Part shown: positions 22,501 through 34,417 of the stretch, piece by piece
How the letters are laid out: each line of letters begins with the position of its first letter
How positions within the stretch are numbered: position 1 is the first letter of the stretch
Notes under the pieces: model-generated
The model's input: the letters and a program-made list of their open reading frames with translations, nothing else
Databases searched by the model: none
What the model was told of the DNA's origin: nothing
NCBI GenBank assembly: GCA_050084985.1
Contig: JBITNC010000001.1
Location: 154,504,001-154,568,000, forward strand
DNA from: Nageia nagi
Lineage: Eukaryota > Pinophyta
Length of the DNA: 64,000 nucleotides
Direction of reading: 5' to 3'
Position numbers and translations under genes: made by a program

Positions 22501-23760
22501 TAGCCATTACATCCCATATTAGTTGCATTTCATAACAACAGCAAACAACTTTATGTCCATGCAAAATAGTTCATATCAAACATAGGGACACAACCTCTTT
22601 TTATTTTCTATACAGATACAAGAAGGATATGGTGCCAATTGCATGCTTGAATGTTAGCATGATGTCGATAATATGAAAAAAATACACACAAAAAATCAAG
22701 AAAAAGTGGATATAGCTTCAGCTGGGCGCATGATGAAAATCAAATATTGAATATCAGAAGGCCAAAATTTAGAATTTCAAAGTGCAAAAGTTACCCATCC
22801 ATGGGGTATAAAGGTAAGTAAAGGTAAGTTATCTCATCTCACATGTTTTATGTTCTTCATTGCAAAATTGTCATTGATGAATTAAGACTACTATATTTTC
22901 TTTGTCTATCTGGTATGAAAAGTAAACATTCCATATGCTATTCTTATGATTGCTATTTCAAACATACTACATGTTTTACTAATGAAATTTAAGGCCATTA
23001 TATCCTTGGAAATCTAGTATAATATAGCATTATGGTATTTTCTATAAAATATTGCATTGTATTGAATATCTAAATTGAAGTATTTTCAATGCAATTGAAT
23101 GGATTCTTCCTCTTGAATGATATGATCATTGTATAGATAAAATTGAATATATGGTCAAATATTCTTAGTTCATGCTTTATCTTGAAAATTTTTATGGCAA
23201 TTGGCAATGTTATTTCATGTAGAAACAATGCAAAGTGATATGGATGATTATCTTCCAACTTTTTGCTCTTGATATGGAAAATATCACACCACTAGCAGCA
23301 TGCCATACTGCATCCATGCTGCTAATGGCATGGATTTATATTGAAAATTTTTGCAAACTAAAATGTTGAGGTGCAAGGTCATTGAATGTTTAAATATTTG
23401 GTACATTGATGGAAATTGAATGTATAGTTCATTATTCTACTGATAATTATTTCAAAGCCATGGTCTATCCATGAAAAAATATTGCATTGATTGCAGGACA
23501 TCACTAGTGTGGGTCATCCAAACATCATCCATAGGCTATGATTTGTCTATCATAGTAGTCTATGTATCATACTCTATATCACTATGGTTGGCATTGACCA
23601 TAGTAAAAATATCTAAATATTATATTAATTTCATCCTTGCTATTTACATTACCTATTCTATCATGGATGTGATCTATGTGAGTTTATGTTGTTTTGTTCC
23701 ATATGTATTATCTAGGTGGGTATGATTGGCATGGATCACTCACCTTTCACAAGGACAACA
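22501..23760 (+). other. non-coding interior of element E, left part
   Basis: About 1.26 kb with no recognisable pol domain on either strand. The only longer frame is 23,471-23,725 (84 residues, hydrophobic), without family resemblance. It is treated as non-coding interior. Confidence 0.45.
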
Positions 23761-24515
23761 TAATGTATTTGGTTCATAGACATAAAACATATGACCATTG
23801 ATGGCCAATGACACAGATAGTGAGAATTCACTCACTCTAAAGTAAACCAACAATACAACCATTAGCAATTTGTTGACATTGGATCATCTCCAATGGATAA
23901 TGCATTTTGTTATGTATCCACATGGTTTTTGCTTTGAATCCATCTAAAATATACTATCTTCAAATCATATACATATAAAGTATGGTCATCAATGGCCAAC
24001 GATACAAATAGTGAGAGCCCACTCACTCCAAAGTAAACCAACGATACATCCATGAGCAATATGTTGATATTGGATCATCTTCAATGGATGATACATTTTT
24101 CTTTGTATCCACATGGTTTTTGCTTTGAACCCATATTAAGCATACTATCTTCGGATCATAGACATATAAATGTATGATCATCGATGGCTAATGATATAGC
24201 TAGTGAGAGTTTACTCACTTAAAAGTAAACCAAAAATGCAACCATGAATAATTTGTTGAAATTGAATCATCTTTAATGGGTGATACATTTTTCTATTTAT
24301 CTACACTATTTTTGCTTTGAACCCATATAAAGTATACTATCTTTGGATCATAGGCATACAAACAATGATCATTAATGGCCAACAACACAGATTGTGAGAG
24401 TTCACTCACTTAAAAGATAAATCGGCAATGCAACCATAAGTAGATTACTGACATTGACTCATCATCAATGGAAGATGTAACTCACTATGCATCCACCCTA
24501 TTTTTATGACTAACA
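23761..24515 (+). repeat. four-unit tandem repeat, period about 191 bp, in element E
   Basis: The landmark atggccaa/atggcta recurs at 23,801, 23,992, 24,184 and 24,375, giving periods of 191, 192 and 191 bp. Each unit carries the same order of blocks: an atcatagacatat segment, an atgatcatcgatggccaa segment, agtgagagttcactcactc, aagtaaaccaacaatgcaacc, ttgacattggatcatc and tttttgctttgaaccc. Units have diverged by scattered substitutions. No long open frame spans a unit. Confidence 0.9.
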
Positions 24516-24599
24516 CTTCATTGCAGGTATCTACATCCTAAAGATTAGAAGAAAAATCATATAATTCGATACCATTAATGGCATGCACACTATTCCCTA

Positions 24600-25110
24600 C
24601 ACCACCAATGGTGTCCATTTCATCATTATTTCATCTCATTCAAAGCAAATTCTTTTTGTTTCAAGGCATGGATGTAAGTGTGAATAGTTCCTGAGTATCA
24701 AAAATGATGAAATGACCACATTCATGGTTGAAGCAATATAAGGGGCAAAAATACATCTTCCATATTCAATATTGGATATGGAACTACATAGCTACTTGAT
24801 AGCATAGTCATTTTCATCATCTACATAGTATAGTTATTTTGAAGAATAAAAGCAAAGTATAGTCAAAACCATGGTGCTAGCACCATGCTCACTATTTTTC
24901 AGGCTACTAGCAATGTACATTTCATTACCATTTCCACCCATACAAAGCATAATCTCTCTGTTTCAATGCATGGACGTAAGTTCAAAATGGTTCTCGAGTA
25001 TCAAACATGATGGAATGACCAGATTCATGATTGAAATAATATAAAGGAGGTACATCATATCTTCCATCTCCAACCTTGGATATGAATTTTAGAGTCATCC
25101 AAATAGTATT
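24600..25110 (+). repeat. diverged direct repeat, spacing about 300 bp, in element E
   Basis: Segments near 24,625-24,790 and 24,925-25,090 share caaagcaaattct/aagcataatctct, tgtttcaaggcatggatgtaagt, tgagtatcaaaaatgatg and gaatgaccacattcatgattgaa, then tatcttccat. In the second copy the minus strand is open for 79 residues (24,982-25,221) but matches nothing I know, so I do not call a gene. Confidence 0.65.
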
Positions 25111-25314
25111 CTTGAAGATAACTTCTTCAACAGCTTTTTCCTTGGCTACTCCATTTAAGGATCTTTCGTAGGGCACCCAAGTCAAAAGGGGGGCAGCATG
25201 AGGACCCTCATCATCATTCAATCAGTATCAGCAAATATATCAAAAAAAATTCTTCTATATCTTGGCTACAGTTTTTCTTTAGACATGTAATTTCATTGCT
25301 TCAATCACACATAC

Positions 25315-25327
25315 AAAGAGGGGTAAA
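25315..25327 (+). other. polypurine tract of element E
   Basis: aaagaggggtaaa lies directly before the 3' LTR TG. Confidence 0.7.
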
Positions 25328-25969
25328 TGTAGATGCCTCAAAATGAACCTTTATGTATTTAATAAATCATTTTAATCCCTTAACAATGTATTATTTAAAA
25401 AGGAATTAAAAATGTATAAAAGAAATGTAGGCCATGTGTTTGACCCTTGTGGAATGTACAAGGTGTCAAAATATCAAAGTCATGTAAACTTGTATCATAT
25501 ATAAAGGCATCATTTTATGATCTATAGATCATGAGTGAATCATGGGCTAATAATAATTTCAAGCTAATACAAAGATTATCAATTGAAGATAATTTGAAGG
25601 ATTGCAACCTGATTTATCTATCTACATTACATATCTATTATTTTTTAAGTTTGCATGTATGTTCATAATTTGATTACTTGCTAATTAGCTCATCGCTACA
25701 TTCTTGCTCGCATTTGTAATTTTATTTATCTTATAGCATCGATGACATGCCAATTATTGGATGTTTATGGTGTACTTGTTCATAAATGTATGCTCTATCT
25801 TTTGTGTATTTTATCATTAATGGAATGAATATAGTATCTAAGTAAACACTACTGCATTCTTGCTACATGTTATTACCATATTTATGATATATGCATCAAT
25901 ATTTACAAAGTAGAGCAATAGTGCATTAATCAACCCCATTTGCATTAATTGCATTTTTTAGCTACTACA
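25328..25969 (+). mobile_element. 3' LTR of element E
   Basis: Same length as the 5' copy. Long identical stretches include cctttatgtatttaataaatc and gaatgtacaagg. It ends GCTACTACA before the right target duplication ctact. Confidence 0.92.
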
Positions 25970-26208
25970 CTACTACTCCTTTTTGTGACAACCAAAGTGC
26001 CATTAAGTTGGCACAAAATCCAATCCACCATGAATACTTTGATATCAAGTACCACTTTATCCAATATGGTGGAGATGAATTTGATCAAACTAAGGTATTA
26101 TTATACAAAAGACCAAATTGCTGATATCTTCATAAAATAGGTTGCTAAATATCATTTTTTGATGTTGAGAGACTTGATTATCTACCCTCTCACCATCAAG
26201 GGGGAGTA
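25970..26208 (+). pseudogene. copia RNase H 3' part and polypurine tract (element D)
   Basis: The reading resumes as FCDNQSAIKLAQNPIHHEYFDIKYHF then LLYKRPNC and DYLPSHHQGG, the usual end of copia pol. The purine run aagggggagta (about 26,198-26,208) precedes the 3' LTR. A frameshift near 26,045 separates DIKYHFIQ from its continuation. Confidence 0.88.
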
Positions 26209-26732
26209 TGTTGAAATTGAACTTTGTCAGGCTTCAAAATTCAAGCTCAAAAAGTCAAATATTGCATCTTCTGACAAAATGTAGCTCCCCACCGTATTTG
26301 CAAATAAAACATAGCCATGTTTTCCTAAATGCCCCTTCCTTTTTCAAAAGCATGCCCACCTAGCACATTTATACTAAAATGTGATCACGTTTCATCCTAA
26401 CAGTTCTTGGGAAGTTTCTAGTGAACTGCCAAGTAGTTTTAGCTCTTTTTCAGTTAGTTTTATGTTCATTTTGCCTTTTGTTATTACTTGTTTAGCATTG
26501 GCATGTATAAATAAGTGATTTCAACTCATTTTGGGGTTGGATTATGGAATCATTTGGTGTAACTTATAAATTACACCTTGTACTTGTAAAGCAAACTATT
26601 TGATGAAATGTCATAGTCAAAATTCCACTATATTTTCTAGATTAGTGTCAATTTTTGAATTGTGTAATGCAATTGTGAATGTTAGGTGATTATATAAGTC
26701 TTTTTCTTTATGAAAAATTGATTTAAACTTCA
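26209..26732 (+). mobile_element. 3' LTR of copia element D
   Basis: 524 bp, TGTTGAAATTG to TTTAAACTTCA, colinear with the 5' LTR but with numerous substitutions. The right target duplication aaata follows. Confidence 0.92.
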
Positions 26733-26927
26733 AAATATAATCTTGCACTCTCTCTCTATCAATAACTTTTTCAAATTGAGATGAAAGTGTATATGTTGGG
26801 TACATGTATGTATTATAGTCCTCTCATCAAACATTTCTATAAAATTTGTTGATTTGTAGAATAGAAAATATTTTTTTATGAAAAACCCCTCAGTATGCAA
26901 TCCTTATATGAGATTAATCAATTAATT
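26733..26927 (+). other. spacer between elements D and F
   Basis: About 195 bp with no LTR or coding match that I can identify. It contains a short ctctctctct run and F's left target duplication, taatt (26,923-26,927). Confidence 0.5.
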
Positions 26928-27691
26928 TGTTGACACCTAATTTTGGTCCACCCTAGGTGTCCTTATTAAGTGTTTTGTTATGTTAACATCATATCATGTG
27001 TGTTGTATTGGCCCACTTAAGATACTTATCATGTAATTTCATCTTTATTTGTGCAAGGTACCTCATCATTGATGTTAGATTCTATGTGGAGGTTCTCTTG
27101 CATATTTAAAAGTAAGTATAATTACATGGGAAAGCATCAATATTTCATCTCGATAGATGGTACCTAAACTTTTATTTATTTCTCAATGCTGCCTATTGAT
27201 ATTAGGTTCTTGTTATCACACAAGCACATATGTTTTTCCATATTCTTCAATTATATATTTGGCTCTACTTTTTGATATTTTGTTATCTTCTAGATCATGG
27301 TTGTAAACTCTACTCTTGATATTCTCAATGTTTGCATTACCGTATGTGCCAATGCTACTATTCAGGGCTTCACATCCATGCTCCCTTGGGTGTCTATGCT
27401 AGGGTTCTAATTTGCTTTATTACGTAGGGATTCACATATCAAGATCACTATCTTTGACAAGCTCTTGTTTGCATATAATCTTTTTCATCTAGGTAAGGTT
27501 AATAGGTATTTATTTATCTCTCGATCCCTTCCTCATTAGTGCCTATATATTATCTTGATCAATAGCTTGAGTGTTGTTTTATTCATTTCCATTATGTTAT
27601 ACTTTATATTATTATTGTTATTCATTAAATGTAAATATTTATTATAGTTTTTACCTAAGTTAATCTTAGGGATCACTAAAAACATTCAACA
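26928..27691 (+). mobile_element. 5' LTR of element F (764 bp)
   Basis: Shares with the 3' copy tttggtccacc, taagtgttttgttat, ttgtattggcccacttaag, cttgatcccttcctcattag and gggatcactaaaaa. It is followed by tttagtgcccacc, which resembles the TTTGGCGCCCACC type of gypsy primer-binding site. Confidence 0.87.
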
Positions 27692-28485
27692 TTTTAGTGC
27701 CCACCTTAAAGTCGAATCAACCATATTAAAAAAAAAAGACTAGATTTTTCTTTTTTAGGGTATCATATTTTTTGTGAAATTTTTCATAGGAAGCCCTAGG
27801 TTTTGTTTGATTTTAGTTTGTCTTAATTTTTTACAAAAATTAGAAAACCCCATTTCTTTAAAATTGTTGATATTTTGAAGGAGTTTTTATTGTATAGTTT
27901 TTCATTTTTGGTTAAAACATTAGATTTTGAATCTAAGTTTTGAAGATTTTATACATGTTTATGCCATATAACTTTGCTCAGACCTTAAATATTTGTGGTA
28001 AGACATTTTTAGAAGGTGGGATTGGGTTTATTTGCATGCATTATCGAGAGATTTTGAGTTGAAGAAAATTTTGTGGAATTTCGTTTTTTGCATAACATCG
28101 TATATTTTGAGCCTAATTTTTGAAGATTTGGTGGATGTTTACGTTCTATAATTTTTCCTAAACCCTAGATATTCATGATAGGAAAATTTTGGAAGGTGAA
28201 ATTCGGATTATCACATGCATTTTTTTTGAAGTTTTTAGTTAAGAAACAAATTTTTTTATAGAAAAAAATAAAATTTTAAGGTTATTTTAATCAATGTTGT
28301 GAGTTTTTTCATTAGAAAATCTTATCTCACTCGTATATATATTATATTGAATATATTTTATGATTTTTGAAGGCCATATTTTTCAAAAATAGCATATTTT
28401 TGGGTCATATTTTATCAACAAAAAATCCCATGATTTTTGGAGGATTTGATCTCTCTTTCTAATGATAGACATGTCAACAATAGTA
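27692..28485 (+). other. leader of element F
   Basis: About 800 bp AT-rich, with recurring segments such as gttttgaagatttt, atgtttatgccatataa and ggaaggtgaaattcggatta appearing twice (about 27,940-28,040 and 28,105-28,210). No coding signal; probably an untranslated leader with an old internal duplication. Confidence 0.5.
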
Positions 28486-29560
28486 GGGTAACATTATCTT
28501 AGCACTAACAATGGAGGAAGTGCCAATGCTAGTAATGTACCTTTGAATGTTGTCACCCTAATGGTAGAGTAATTTAAGTTGTTGGAAATGAATGTTCATT
28601 TGCTCTAGAGTTAGTTGGGAATGAGTGTCGTTAGCACTAAAGATAAAGGAAGTCCTTTAAGTATGGCGATTAGAAATGTTATTCTCATTGGTACAAATAA
28701 GGAACCTGAATTAGAAGAATTTAATGGTAAAGGAGATCCAATTAGTCATCTTTAGGTATTTGAGTATATAATGGAGCTGAAGTGTGGAATGAATGATCAG
28801 TTGAAGGCTACATACTTCCCTATGAGTTTGACTAGTGAAGCAAGAAAATGGTGTCATAACTTGGTATTGACTTTAATTACCTCATTTTAGAAGTTGAAAG
28901 ATAAGTTCAAAAGTCATTTCCAATGTAATATTCAGAAGCCTCTTGATTTGACATATTTGATGCATTATGAGAAATTTGTTGCAAAGGTATTTCTTAACAA
29001 CATTAAACCTATTCTTGGTACTTGTCATCTTGATTATGTTAGAGGTCCCTTTATGGATATGGTTCACATGCTTATCGAGAAAGAAAGGTATATATTAAGA
29101 TCGGGTAAACGTAAGTGTACATATTATACCAAGGATAATCATAAAAATTCATATTTAAGGAAGGAGGATAATCAAATAAATGTGGTTGAACCAAGTCCAA
29201 GAGATGAAGAAAAAGAAACTTTTTACAAGATCCCCATAGCTCCCACACAAATGTTCAAATATTGTTTAGCAAACGGATTGATATAACCTAAAAAGGAAAG
29301 AGAATATGGTGAGGATGAAGAGAAGCTCCATTGGTATAAGGAGAACAATCATTGTTTGTATTATCAAGTCAAAGGCTATTCCATGAATGGGTGTATTGAA
29401 ATGAAGAAGAAATTCCATAAGCTTTTAAAAAGGGAAAAGTTAATTACAATACCAATGAGGAATAAAATAAATAAATTATGGAGGAATATGATGATGAAGA
29501 AGACAACAATATGATCAATATGATTAATCTTGCAAAAGACTGTGTCCATGCATAACAAGG
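28486..29560 (+). pseudogene. gypsy-type gag of element F
   Basis: Reads EPELEEFNGKGDPISHL, FEYIMELKCGMNDQLKATYFPMSLTSEARKWCHNL, then SFxKLKDKFKSHFQCN and, in the 130-residue open frame from 28,894, HYEKFVAKVFLNNIKPILG. This matches the Ty3 gag (retrotrans_gag) order: GDPxxHL, FPxSLxxxAxxWxxxL, SWxxLxxxFxxxF. A possible knuckle remnant, HWYKENNHCLYYQVKGYSMNGC, lies near 29,330-29,395. Stops occur at several points. Confidence 0.82.
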
Positions 29561-31260
29561 TAAGAAGGGAGGTAAGACTAATCTATTTCATGATCTTGAT
29601 TCTCTTTTTGATAAAATTAGATTATATGATTTATGCATGAAATATTGTTATCATAGAGAAGCTATCAATAATATTTTCAAGAATTGCTTTATTGATGCTA
29701 ACATTTCTACAAGTGCTCTTGGAGACATGTTTAATTTTTTTAGATAGGTTAGCTCAACATAATCAAAATATAGTGCATCCTTTTCACAAGATATTGAAAA
29801 AGAAATTAAAAGTGAACATGAAGATGAAATAGAATAACAAATTACAAATGAAGATATTCACCAAGGAGTTAACATGATTATCTATGATGATGAACAAAAA
29901 GAGGAAGTATAGAAAGATAAAATTGAATAACCAAGCATGAAGACATATCAAGTTTCAAATGAAGATACCTCTTTAGTTAGTCAACACCTTGAAGAAACCT
30001 TAGATACCGAGCATGAACACTAGGTGCAATGCCAACGTTGGGGGTAGTGTCAACGCTACGATCACAAATTAAGTAAAAGATGAAGTTTGCTTATTGGGAT
30101 CACTCACACATTTCTAAAGAAGATCAAACAAAATGATTCTACCTATTTTCCATATTCTACTAAGCATTCAAGAAAGGATGCTTCATTCAAAGGGAATAAA
30201 GATCAAATTTTTATTTTGTAAGGAAACTTACTAGGTAATGTTTCCCTTCTTTCTCATATAGCTTGGAACTACATTTTCATATAGGTTAGTTATGCATCTT
30301 CATGTAGCTTAGATTACATCATGCATGATATACAACCCCTTTGTTGGTTGGGGGCATAAGTAACCATCACTAATTCCCTTTGTTGGTTGGGGATATAATT
30401 TACCATCATTTCTCTATATCTTTAGGTCTTTGTGTCTTTATGGTCAAGTTATAAGGTTCATGTCAGTCTTTTTATCTATTGGTCTATTTTGGTCAAGTTT
30501 TTGTGTAAGTTTATCAATTCAGTCATGGTTTTCAAGGGAAGTCATGCATGGCATGGTTCAGGAAATGTCACAAGCACAAACATAATGGTTTTCAGTTCAT
30601 AATGGATTAGAAAGAATCAAAATATATCATAAATTTATGATCAATGATTTTAGATGACATAATGCATAAGTAACCCAATACCGAATCTAAGGTATATGGT
30701 AATTTTTTACTTTATCCTAGGGGCATGCCTTCAGGAATGCAAAGGTTATATCCCTTAATTCCCTAATCTCTTATAGGCATAACTTATGATCTTTTTTTAA
30801 ACGTTATGCTTATTATAATAAAATATTGTTATGCTTATGATCACTTCATCATGACCACTTTATGATCACTCCCTTTATTGGTTGGGGTATTAACCATCAC
30901 TATATGATCAATTTATGATAATTATTATGATCTACTTATTTATAATAATTAAGGTATTAAGTATCTATATTATGACATGATTTTACATGATATTATGATG
31001 TAATATATATTCTTTAAGATCTATATGCTTTGTTGGAAGATATTTTCTATCTTTCCTTTTCAGGTTATTCTTTGTTGTTAGTTGTTCTCACTCCATGAGG
31101 ACCATTCCATTTCAATCAAGGTAAAGAGGAGGCAGTATATATCATCAACCTTTGATGATAGAATAGTTCCACTAGAAAACAAGGAACTATCAAAATTTTC
31201 TTCATCTTTCTTTTCTACTTCTTTTGCAAACACAATTACATTTTATTTCATTATATTTGC
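29561..31260 (+). other. non-coding 3' interior of element F
   Basis: No pol domain seen. A motif close to ccctttgttggttgggg followed by an ataa...taccatcac tail occurs near 30,338, 30,379 and 30,871, so this part contains a small dispersed repeat. AT-rich. Ends in the polypurine tract. Confidence 0.55.
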
Positions 31261-31272
31261 AAAGGGGGCATC
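31261..31272 (+). other. polypurine tract of element F
   Basis: aaagggggcatc directly precedes the 3' LTR TG, as also seen for element H (tggggcatc). Confidence 0.75.
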
Positions 31273-32015
31273 TGTTGACACTTAACTTTGGTCCACCTAA
31301 GTGTTTTGTTATATTACCATCATATCATATAATGTATTTTGTATTAGCCCACTTAAGCCACTTCTCATGTAATTTCATCTTTATTTGTGCAAAGTATAGA
31401 GATGATAGTGTTATCTTTTATGTGGATGTTCTCTTACATATTTAAAGGTAAGTGTAATTACATGGGAAACCATCAAGATTTCATCTCAATAGTCAGTACC
31501 TAAACTTTTAGGTGTTTCTCAACGTCGCCTATTGATATTGGGATCTTATTATCACATGAACACATGTTATTCCATCTTTCGTAATTATGTGTTTTGCTTG
31601 ATTTGTCAATATTATGTTGTTTGTTGGATCTTGGTTGCGAACTCTACTCTTGAGACGCTTAAAGTTTGCACTCGTGCAATATTTGGGGCTTTGCATCTGC
31701 ACTCCCTTGGGCATCCACACAAAGGTTCCATTATGCTTTGTTGCATGGGGATTTGGATATCAAGATCATTATCTTCGACAAGCTCTTGTCTACATATAAT
31801 CTTCTTCATCCAGGTTTAAGGTTAACATGTATTTATCTATCTCTTGATCCCTTCCTCATTAGTGCATAGATGTTATTTTGATCCAATAGTTTGAGTATTG
31901 TTTGATTCATTTCCATTCTGTTATACTTCAAATTATTATTTTTATTCATTAAATGTGAATGTTTAGTATAGTTTCTACCTAGTTTAATCATAGGGGTCAC
32001 TAAAAATATTCAACA
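31273..32015 (+). mobile_element. 3' LTR of element F (743 bp)
   Basis: TGTTGACACTTAACTTTGG to TATTCAACA, colinear with the 5' LTR with small indels. The overlapping open frames listed on both strands here (31,529-31,869) are LTR sequence, not genes. Confidence 0.87.
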
Positions 32016-34169
32016 TAATCCAAAAGCTCACTCTTAAGGAAAGATCTTCGTTAATTATCTTGCTATTACAATCCCCTTAATCGTTTCTCCAAAGGTACAT
32101 GATTAGTGTATTGATTATGGCAACCTTAACAATATCACTATCATAAGTCAACATTTTTTGCTAAAGATTGATGTTCTTCTAAACTAGCTACAAAGTGCAT
32201 ATTATTTACACCAAAATTGATCTCATGTCAAACTATCATTAGGTATCTATCAACTAGTTAGACATTTTGAAGACAACTTACTTAGGCTTGCAATATTCTT
32301 TTTCAAGTTCAATAAGTTGTTAATTTCGACACATCCAACAAGCTTCTCTATTAGGTTGGACATCTTTGTATTTTATCAAGAGCATCATGCAACTATATGG
32401 TTTGAGCACGAAACCTATCCCATCTAAGAACCATGCATCTATTTCATCTAGAAAAACACTTTAAGACAATGAGTCACTTCAAAATTACCAAAATAATTGT
32501 AGTACTATTAACATCATCTCTTTTAATCCAACATGTGTTGGGATGTTGTGTCACATAATAGGTTGCCACATTACTTACAAACCCACCAAACTTTGAAAAG
32601 TATTTTTGTTTTTTACTTAACTTGTGATGTTAACATGTCCTTAAGAGTCCATTAGCATCAAATCTGGATGTTCGATGATTATCATTATATTGACATCAAA
32701 TATTTCACACATTTCAACTTATTAGCAAAATAATATGATTTTAAATTCAAAAGAAATATTCAAAAGTCCCTTTAGAAATATCAAACCATTGTTTGTGCAA
32801 CAAACAAGAACGCGTTTTAATCTTGCTTTGTACCTTAGCATGCATATAATCTTGATATATGTCTAATTTTTAAGGCTTTTAGTCTAACTTTACTAGAACA
32901 TCCAATATTTGACTATGTTTATGACTTAGATCACTAACATCTCATACCAATAATAAAGACTTGTTATTGATCATCACTACCAGTACACAACAACAATCAA
33001 CAACTCATCCAAGTTGAGATATAATTTGCTCACTAGGCTACATGGTATACCTTACAACTTCAAATGTAGTTCCCTAAGCTCAATATAGAAGTCTCTAACA
33101 AACAATTTTGATAAAATAGAGATCACAACTTCTTGAGGGACAAATAATCCACGTGTCATCATTATGTGCCAACATCCTTCCATACCATCTCTATTTCTTG
33201 ACATCACCAAGATTAAGGTTGTCATCATCAAATTGCCATCTATCGTCATCATCATCATAACGATCATTGTCAAGTGCTACACAATCAATAGTTGAGTGTC
33301 ATTCCAATGATGCCATCATTTGTCATCACTTCATACAATGCCATGTCTATTGTCATCCACTAATGCTCATCACATTACACCACCATCACTTGATATAGGA
33401 CATCCAACTATTAAGAAAGCCAATCACCACTTGCAACTACTAGAAGACAAACAATCTCATAACTACAACCTATCTTATCACTCATGTCTGTAATATTACA
33501 TGCAACATACTTGACATTGTAATTTAATGGTAAGAACCATCAATCTCTAGCATAAATTTAGCACATACACTAATCTTAAGATCATTCTCATGGTTAGCAT
33601 CAATTTAATCCTAGATAGCAAGTTTTACCCATCAGCACACAAGAATACACTACTTCACAATTCTTCAAGCAACTTTTCATATATTCCTAATTACTATTAC
33701 TTCATTGTACAAAATATTTATTGTTAATTAAATATATTTCTTATTATAATATTATATTTTTTATTTCACTCGACCTCTGTCAACATTTGCATACAATTAA
33801 AACAACTTCTACCAATCTCAATACTTTGTCAAGTTTATGGAGGTCCTTCAAACCACCATACACCTCTCAAAATCTTTCAATCCAAAAGTCAATTTACAAT
33901 TTACCAAAGGGATAAAGAGGCAAAAACATTGAGGATGTTATACAAATTTACCAAGGCCTAGATTATATAGCAGTTAATGTTATAATCACAAAAAGGTGTG
34001 AATGCACATACGAAAGTTACCCACTATTGACATTAATAGTCAGCATCCATCAGCCTTAAAAGCATTTGCAAAGTTGGAATAGAATGTTCAAGAAATCTTG
34101 AAACAAAGAAAATTTTAGTTGTCTGTACACAAACAGATTTTAGATTTTACATCTTCACTTGTTAGCGGC
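32016..34169. other. unassigned sequence downstream of the FKBP gene
   Basis: About 2.15 kb, AT-rich. No LTR pair, TE domain or gene recognised. From about 33,160 to 33,420 there is low-complexity sequence rich in catcat and gtcatcac, which gives a methionine-rich frame on the minus strand (33,052-33,273) that I regard as chance. It could be an old element too decayed to read. Confidence 0.4.
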
Positions 34170-34376
34170 GTTGATGAAACTTAGTGTGGAAACTTTTAGC
34201 TGTTGCATATGAAGTACCATGCGAGTCCAAGATTCAAATCCCACCCCTAGAGAGTGAGATATGCTCAAATGCCATGCACACCGACCTGTGTTTAACCAAA
34301 TGTACAAGGTTCCAGGAGCCTTTCCAAAGCCCGCTCTACCATAATAATAATAAAAAGCAGAAAAAAAAGAAATTTA
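34170..34376 (+). mobile_element. SINE-like repeat
   Basis: A tRNA-like head with an A-box-like tttagctgttgcatatgaag (about 34,196) and a B-box-like aagattcaaatcccacc (about 34,230) is followed by a unique body and an ataataataataaaaag, A-rich tail (about 34,341-34,376). A tRNA-derived promoter plus A-rich 3' end is the hallmark of plant SINEs. I could not define a clear target duplication, so ends are approximate. Confidence 0.6.
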
Positions 34377-34417
34377 CAATCCGACTGCTTCTTTAGAGAT
34401 CAATTTAAGAGACCAAT

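Larger units (their letters stand above)
19856..25969 (+). mobile_element. gag-only LTR retrotransposon E, inserted in copia D
   Basis: Two 642-bp LTRs (19,856-20,497 and 25,328-25,969) run TGTAGA to CTACTACA and are flanked by ctact at 19,851-19,855 and 25,970-25,974. The insertion splits the RNase H of D; the reading resumes right of 25,974 as FCDNQSAIKLAQNP. The internal 4.8 kb has a gag-like region but no recognisable protease, RT, RNase H or integrase, so E would depend on other elements for movement. It also holds a 191-bp tandem array. Confidence 0.9.
15142..26732 (+). mobile_element. Ty1/copia element D with element E nested in it
   Basis: Matching LTRs of 524 bp at 15,142-15,665 and 26,209-26,732 are flanked by the same 5 bases, aaata (15,137-15,141 and 26,733-26,737). 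Without the nested element and its duplicated 5 bp, D is about 5.47 kb, normal for a copia element. Internal order gag, protease, integrase, RT, RNase H is diagnostic of Ty1/copia. Stops and frameshifts throughout show it is dead. Confidence 0.93.
26928..32015 (+). mobile_element. gag-only LTR retrotransposon F
   Basis: LTRs at 26,928-27,691 and 31,273-32,015 start TGTTGACAC and end TTCAACA. Flanking pentamers are taatt and taatc, a 4-of-5 match consistent with an aged target duplication. The 3.6-kb interior carries a gypsy-type gag but no protease, RT or integrase, so it is non-autonomous like element E; the sequences show no obvious further similarity. Stops in gag show it is also decayed. 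Confidence 0.87.

Noticed and set aside
23761-24515. CRISPR-like array
   Set aside because: Units of 191 bp are contiguous and diverged, with no short identical repeats separated by unique spacers; and the DNA is plant nuclear.
31529-31869. Five overlapping open frames on both strands
   Set aside because: They lie within the 3' LTR of element F and are not conserved as coding in the 5' LTR.
33052-33273. Methionine-rich minus-strand frame
   Set aside because: Derived from cat-rich low-complexity DNA; the composition is not that of a normal protein.
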